Below, one piece after another: positions 6,215 through 9,656 of a stretch of 9,656 bases of DNA (positions are counted from its first letter, which is position 1; every line of letters starts with the position of its first letter). The stretch comes from an uncultured Oscillospiraceae bacterium (GTDB lineage: Bacteria > Bacillota > Clostridia > Oscillospirales > Oscillospiraceae), in contig CAJUCA010000079.1 of NCBI GenBank assembly GCA_910585265.1, forward strand, positions 1-9,656. The letters are read 5' to 3'. The notes under the pieces are model-generated. The model searched no databases, was not told the DNA's origin, and saw only the letters and a program-made list of their open reading frames with translations. The position numbers were made by a program, and so were the translations under genes.

Positions 6215-6871
6215 ATGGATACCACCAGCCTTCGGGGCCACCCCCTGCTGGGCCGGATCGACCCTCCCCTGTGGGCCTGGACGCTGGAGGCCTCCGACCT
6301 CCTCACCGTGGCCAGGGGGGGCGTGGTGTACGGCCCCGGGCGGTTCCGGCGGTGCCTGGGGGTGGTGCTCCGGGGCAGGATCGAGGTGCGCCGGGAGTCC
6401 ATCCTGATGGCGGCCCTGTCCGCCGGGGACGTGTTCGGTGCCGCCGCCCTGTTCAACGACAGCCCCGACTACCCCACCACCCTCACCGCCCTGTCCCCCT
6501 GCCAGACCCTGCTGATCCCGGAAACCCGGATCCGGGCCCTGCTCCGGCAGTGCCCCGCCTTCGCGGAGGACTACGCCGCCTACCTGTCCGGCCGCATCCA
6601 GTTTCTGAGCCAGCGGCTGGAGGCGGTGTCCAGCCCCTCCCCCGAGGGCAAGCTGGCCCGCTACCTCCTCCCGGCGGAGGGGGACGCCCTCACCCTGTCC
6701 GCCACCGCCCTGTGCCAGCGTCTGGGGGTGGGCCGGGCCACCCTCTACCGGGCCTTTGAGACGCTGGAGGGGGCCGGGGCCATCGCCCGGGAGGGAAAAA
6801 CCATCCGCATCCTCAGCCGCGACGCGCTGAAGAACGTCATTTCTGAAAACAGAAGGGAATCTTTACCATGA
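6215..6871 (+). CDS. Crp/Fnr-family transcriptional regulator
   Basis: A 218-residue regulator. An N-terminal cyclic-nucleotide-binding-type beta barrel spans about 25-105 (GRFRRCLGVVLRGRIEVRR, then LSAGDVFGAAALF at 68-80), followed by a dimer helix (about 115-140). A C-terminal winged helix-turn-helix covers about 155-200, with LCQRLGVGRATLYRAFETLE as the turn and recognition helix. The effector pocket lacks the Arg-Ser and Glu residues that bind cAMP in E. coli CRP, and the four scattered Cys do not form an FNR Fe-S pattern, so the ligand is unknown. GGAGG (6204-6208) supports the start. The stop overlaps the next start as ATGA, so the regulator is made together with an ABC transporter and probably controls that operon, perhaps through the inverted repeat at 6181-6202. 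Confidence 0.88.
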   Translation: MDTTSLRGHPLLGRIDPPLWAWTLEASDLLTVARGGVVYGPGRFRRCLGVVLRGRIEVRRESILMAALSAGDVFGAAALFNDSPDYPTTLTALSPCQTLLIPETRIRALLRQCPAFAEDYAAYLSGRIQFLSQRLEAVSSPSPEGKLARYLLPAEGDALTLSATALCQRLGVGRATLYRAFETLEGAGAIAREGKTIRILSRDALKNVISENRRESLP

Positions 6872-7956
6872 AGCACTACAAATTGTTATCTCTGGCTCTG
6901 GCATTCACGCTGCTGTTCTCCCTGGCCGCCTGCAAGCCCGCGGCGGGGGAGCCTACCGCCGTCCCCACCCCGGAGGGCACCCAGGCCCCCACCGCCCAGC
7001 CCACCGAGGAACCCTCCGCCGCCCCCACCGAGACGCCCTCCAGCGTGGAGCACCCCGACATCCGGCTGGCGGTGCTGTCCGGCCCCACGGGCATCGGCGC
7101 GGCCAAGCTGCTGGACAGCGTGGACAACAGCCCCGCCGATCTGGCCTACGGCAATTATGATTACAACATCTACACCGACAACAGCGAGCTGGTGGCGGGC
7201 CTCACCAAGGGCGAGATCGACATCGCCACCGTGGCCTCCAACGTGGCGGTGAACCTCTACAACAAGACCGACGGCGGGGTGAAGATCATCGCCGTGGGCA
7301 CCCTGGGCGTCCTCCACATTTTAGAGGGGGGCGGCGGCGATACCGTCCACTCCATCGCCGACCTGGCGGGGCGCACCGTCTACTGCGCGGGCCAGGGGGC
7401 CAACCCGGAGTATATCCTGCGCTACCTGCTCCGGGAGACGGAGATGGACGCCGCCGAGGTAAAGCTGGTCTTTGCCGACGCCTCCGAGATCTCCGCCAAG
7501 CTGCTGTCCGGGGAAATCCAGTACGCCATGCTGCCCGTCCCCGCCGCCACCGCCGCCATCGCCAAGGGGGAGGGCAAGATCCGCGCCGCCATCGACGTCA
7601 CCGAGGCCTGGGACGAGCTGGGGAACGGCAGCCAGGTGGTGATGACCGCCGTGGTGGCCCGCACCGGGTTTTTGGAGAGCTATCCCGATCTGGTGAACCA
7701 CTTCCTCACGGACTATGAGAAGTCCATCGACTTTGTGAACCACAATCTGGACGCCGCCGCCGAGCTGGTGGCGGGCTACGGCATCACCCCCAGCGCGGGC
7801 ATCGCCAAGCAGGCCATTCCCCAGTGCCATCTGGCCTTCATCTCCGGCACGGACATGGTGAGCGCGATCTCCGACTACCTGCTGGCCCTGTACTCCATCG
7901 ACCCCGCCGCCGTGGGCGGCTCCGTCCCTGACGCCGGGATCTATTACACTCCGTAA
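6868..7956 (+). CDS. ABC transporter substrate-binding lipoprotein (SsuA/TauA/NMT1-like)
   Basis: A 362-residue extracellular binding protein. A lipoprotein signal peptide ends in the lipobox LAAC with C22 as the lipidated residue. A Pro/Thr/Ala/Glu-rich tether follows (about 23-57). The binding domain begins near residue 60 with IRLAVLSGPTGIGAAKLL, then has YTDNSELVAGLTKGEIDIATVASNVAVNLY, ADLAGRTVYCAGQG and LLSGEIQYAMLPVP, the order typical of the sulfonate/taurine/HMP class of periplasmic-binding type II proteins. It should catch a small solute and hand it to the permease downstream. GAAGGGA (6852-6858) is 9 nt before the ATG. The start overlaps the regulator stop by 4 nt, and the stop TAA shares its last base with the next ATG. 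No TPP riboswitch precedes the operon, so thiamine precursor uptake is not supported; the substrate is open. Confidence 0.9.
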   Translation: MKHYKLLSLALAFTLLFSLAACKPAAGEPTAVPTPEGTQAPTAQPTEEPSAAPTETPSSVEHPDIRLAVLSGPTGIGAAKLLDSVDNSPADLAYGNYDYNIYTDNSELVAGLTKGEIDIATVASNVAVNLYNKTDGGVKIIAVGTLGVLHILEGGGGDTVHSIADLAGRTVYCAGQGANPEYILRYLLRETEMDAAEVKLVFADASEISAKLLSGEIQYAMLPVPAATAAIAKGEGKIRAAIDVTEAWDELGNGSQVVMTAVVARTGFLESYPDLVNHFLTDYEKSIDFVNHNLDAAAELVAGYGITPSAGIAKQAIPQCHLAFISGTDMVSAISDYLLALYSIDPAAVGGSVPDAGIYYTP

Positions 7957-8702
7957 TGAATGGCATGGGGAAAAACCTGCTGAAATATGCCATACCCCCA
8001 GTCTTTTGGCTGGGGGTATGGCAGCTTGCGGCCTGGGCTGTGGGCCGGGAGCTGCTCCTGCCCGGGCCGCTGGCGGTGGGAGCGCGGCTGCTGGAGCTGG
8101 CCCGCACCGCCGACTTCTGGCTGTCCGCGGGGGCCACCCTCTGGCGGGTGTTCCTGGGGCTGTTCTGGGGGACCCTCCTGGGGGGCGCGCTGGCCTTCCT
8201 CACCCGCTTCTCCCCCTGGGCGGACGCGGTGGTATCCCCGGCGGTGCGGGTGGTGCGGGCCACGCCGGTGGTGTCCTTCATCCTGCTGGTCTACCTATGG
8301 ACCCCCCGGACCGCCATCCCTTGGGTCATCGCCGGGCTGATGGTCCTCCCGGTGGTGTGGGGGGCCTTGTCCTCCGGGCTGGACAGCCTGGACGGCAGGC
8401 TGCTGGAGCTGGCCCGGGCCTACCGCTTCTCCCGGTGGAAAACCCTGCGGCTCATCTATTTGCCCGGTCTGCGGCCCCACCTGTCCGCCGGACTGCTCAC
8501 CGCCTTCGGGCTGGCCTGGAAGTCCGGGGTGGCGGCGGAGGTGCTGTGCCCTCCCGACCGGGCCATCGGCTCCCGCATCCAGCAGGCCAAGCTGGGGCTG
8601 GAGACCGCCGACCTGTTCGCCTGGACGCTGACCATCGTGGCCCTCTCCCTCCTGCTGGAGGGACTGCTCCGCCGGGGGCTGGAGAGGGGGCGGAAAACGT
8701 GA
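7956..8702 (+). CDS. ABC transporter permease (SsuC/TauC-like)
   Basis: A 248-residue membrane protein of the binding-protein-dependent transport family (BPD_transp_1), with about six hydrophobic segments. The cytoplasmic coupling loop is seen at about 150-172 (ELARAYRFSRWKTLRLIYLP), the EAA-type motif that docks on the ATPase; GLAWKSGVAAEVL (185-197) is typical of the SsuC/TauC group. It should form a homodimeric channel with two copies of the ATPase that follows. The start is TAATG-coupled to the binding protein, with no clear ribosome site of its own; an in-frame ATG at 7965 is an alternative. A perfect 14-bp hairpin covers codons 11-23. The stop overlaps the ATPase start as GTGA. Confidence 0.9.
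   Translation: MNGMGKNLLKYAIPPVFWLGVWQLAAWAVGRELLLPGPLAVGARLLELARTADFWLSAGATLWRVFLGLFWGTLLGGALAFLTRFSPWADAVVSPAVRVVRATPVVSFILLVYLWTPRTAIPWVIAGLMVLPVVWGALSSGLDSLDGRLLELARAYRFSRWKTLRLIYLPGLRPHLSAGLLTAFGLAWKSGVAAEVLCPPDRAIGSRIQQAKLGLETADLFAWTLTIVALSLLLEGLLRRGLERGRKT
7988..8023 (+). promoter_or_regulatory. Strong hairpin in the first codons of the permease gene
   Basis: TGCCATACCCCCAG (7988-8001) pairs perfectly with CTGGGGGTATGGCA (8010-8023) around an 8-nt loop TCTTTTGG. It lies about 30 nt inside the permease frame and encodes YAIPPVFWLGVWQ. A stem this stable right after a coupled start should slow ribosomes or protect the upstream binding-protein mRNA from 3' decay, giving more binding protein than permease. 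That role is inferred from other ABC operons such as malE-malF, where the hairpin is intergenic. Confidence 0.6.
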
Positions 8703-9280
8703 TATCCCTTCAAAATATCACTCTGCGTTATGTGGAGAAGCTGGTGCTGGACCATTTTTCCCTGGAAATTCCCAGCGATGGCCTCACCGCCCTGTCCGGT
8801 CCCTCGGGCTGCGGCAAGACCACCCTTCTGCGGCTGCTGGCGGGGCTGGAACGCCCGGAATGGGGGCAAGTCCAGGGCCTTGACACCGCCCGGGCGGCCT
8901 TCCTTTTTCAGGAGGACCGGCTCCTGCCCTGGCGCACCGTGGGCCAGCACATCACCGATGTGCTCCCCCGCTCCCGGCGGGGGGAGCTGTCCCGCTGGCT
9001 GGCCTTTGCCGAGCTGGACGGGGAGGAGCAGGCCCGCCCCGCCGCCCTGTCCGGGGGGATGGCCCGGCGGCTGGCCCTGGCCCGGTGCGCCGCCCTGGGC
9101 GGGGACGTGCTCCTGCTGGACGAGCCCTTTGCCGGGGTGGATGTGGAACGGGCCGCCCGTATGCTGAACCGGCTCCGGGAGCTGGCTGTGCCCGTGGTGC
9201 TCACCAGCCACCAGGCCCCGGTGCTGGCGGCCTGCGACGCGGTGATCGCCCTGGACGGGCCGCCGCTTCACCGTGTATAG
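8699..9280 (+). CDS. Compact ABC transporter ATP-binding protein (SsuB/TauB-like)
   Basis: A 193-residue ATPase starting at GTG (MISLQNITLRY), overlapping the permease stop as GTGA with GAGGGGG at 8684-8690. All nucleotide-binding motifs are present: Walker A GPSGCGKT (34-41), Q-loop Q71 in LFQEDRLLPW, signature LSGGM (117-121), Walker B LLLDE (138-142), D-loop AGVD (145-148) and switch histidine H171 in LTSHQ. The LLPWRTV stretch after the Q-loop is typical of the nitrate/sulfonate/taurine branch. It powers the transporter made by the two genes upstream. Family members are usually 240-260 residues; this one is shortened between the Q-loop and signature and at the C-terminus, ending soon after the H-loop strand. 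The TAG stop is part of the repeated sequence GTATAGGAA that begins the downstream hairpin array. Confidence 0.9.
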   Translation: MISLQNITLRYVEKLVLDHFSLEIPSDGLTALSGPSGCGKTTLLRLLAGLERPEWGQVQGLDTARAAFLFQEDRLLPWRTVGQHITDVLPRSRRGELSRWLAFAELDGEEQARPAALSGGMARRLALARCAALGGDVLLLDEPFAGVDVERAARMLNRLRELAVPVVLTSHQAPVLAACDAVIALDGPPLHRV

Positions 9281-9384
9281 GAAAATCCCCGGTGCTCTGC
9301 ACCGGGGACATCCTGTCGAAAAAGTCTGCCGAGGGGCAGACTTCAGCCTGTCGAAGAAGCCGGATACTCGAAAAGAGTATCCGG
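9275..9384. repeat. Array of three perfect hairpins with a repeated spacer
   Basis: After the leader GTATAGGAA (9275-9283) come three hairpins: TCCCCGGTGC/GCACCGGGGA (9286-9295 and 9299-9308, loop TCT), AAGTCTGCC/GGCAGACTT (9322-9330 and 9335-9343, loop GAGG) and CCGGATACTC/GAGTATCCGG (9360-9369 and 9375-9384, loop GAAAA). The stems are perfect but unrelated in sequence, while the spacers share CCTGTCGAA (9312-9320 and 9347-9355). It lies between the ABC operon and the convergent transposase end, so it could terminate or protect both transcripts; no T-tract is seen. The same leader plus a hairpin occurs at 15-53. Confidence 0.8.
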
Positions 9385-9656
9385 GTTCTAAATAAAGCAG
9401 GGGGAAAGGCAGCAAAGGGAAGGAGGTGCGCAAGGCCTTCCATCTGACCAGCTTTTTGAGATTCATGGCAGCAAACTTAAGCCTCACCCATTTGGAGACC
9501 TGGGCCAGACCTCTATAAAGCGTATAGCGCATCCCATGTTTTTCCTTGGCATCGGCAAAGACCCGCTCAATGGTTTCCCTGCGTTTGGCATAAAGATCTT
9601 TGAAGCTGTATTCATAAGCGCTTGAGTAAGGTATGGAAATGGGAGATTTTAACCAT
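9385..9656 (-). CDS. IS1182-family transposase, C-terminal part (cut by the window edge)
   Basis: The frame is open from the right window edge, with its first complete codon at 9655. It reads SFKDLYAKRRETIERVFADA, then KEKHGMRYTLYRGLAQVS, then WVRLKFAAMNLKKLVRWK, the highly conserved end of DDE transposases of IS1182-type insertion sequences (E of the catalytic triad lies in RRETIERVF). The N-terminal part and the other IS end are outside the window. Conserved homology ends near 9437. The frame then has no stop through 9385, through the hairpin array and on into the antisense of the ATPase gene, so the left boundary given here is only where repeat DNA begins. One frame away a TAG occurs in the TTTATTTAG stretch (about 9390-9398), so a frameshift may have removed the original stop. 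The base composition is less GC-rich than in neighbouring genes, consistent with transfer. Confidence 0.8.
9385..9656 (-). mobile_element. IS1182-family insertion sequence, partial end
   Basis: The stretch after the hairpin array contains only the transposase end, so an IS enters from the right. No terminal inverted repeat could be fixed because the other end is not in view; the true border is somewhere between the ATPase stop (9280) and about 9437. The conserved part of the transposase is intact, so the copy could be functional, but this cannot be judged from one end. Confidence 0.7.

Noticed and set aside
6061..6215. Riboswitch (for example TPP) ahead of the transporter operon
   Set aside because: The leader is only about 30 nt and shows no conserved riboswitch core.
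9275..9384. CRISPR-like array
   Set aside because: Only two short spacer repeats of 9 bp, each separated by a self-complementary stem; no 25-40 bp direct repeats and no cas gene.

Overview
The window is high-GC, and its coding frames have strongly G/C-biased third positions. Its promoters, however, are of the Gram-positive vegetative type (TTGACA/TATAAT-like, 17-18 nt spacers), its Shine-Dalgarno sites are strong AGGAGG-type sites, and it carries an LCP-family wall protein, a lipoprotein solute-binding protein and an IS1182-type transposase end. Together with dispersed palindromic repeats, this suggests a GC-rich gut Clostridium of the Oscillospiraceae type (Flavonifractor/Pseudoflavonifractor-like). 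The genus is inferred from style, not proven.

Left part (1-3375, all minus strand): a cysteine desulfurase with its own promoter, then a MATE-family efflux pump, then a small secreted Cys/His-rich protein with two 36-residue repeats and its own promoter. A nested-palindrome repeat lies between the first two genes, and a hairpin module follows the third.

Middle (3376-6100): divergent from the desulfurase, a near-consensus promoter drives prfB (release factor 2), which here has no programmed frameshift. A 160-bp foldback, MITE-like element sits directly on the prfB stop codon, flanked by TAA repeats. A strong bidirectional terminator then separates prfB from a convergent LytR-CpsA-Psr (LCP) gene.

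Right part (6100-9280): divergent from the LCP gene, a TTGACA-N18-TATACT promoter with an inverted-repeat candidate operator starts a tightly overlapping four-gene operon. It encodes a Crp/Fnr-family regulator, a lipoprotein solute-binding protein (SsuA/TauA/NMT1 type), an ABC permease and a compact 193-aa ATPase. The overlaps (ATGA, TAATG, GTGA) imply translational coupling, so the regulator probably controls its own transporter. The substrate is not visible. A perfect 14-bp hairpin lies in the first codons of the permease gene.

End (9281-9656): the operon runs into an array of three perfect hairpins separated by a repeated spacer. The C-terminal end of an IS1182-family transposase follows on the minus strand and is cut by the window edge. 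No RNA gene, CRISPR array or riboswitch was recognised. The most unusual features are the three kinds of dispersed palindromic element, two of which supply or coincide with a gene's stop codon, the in-gene permease hairpin, and the Cys/His repeat protein.
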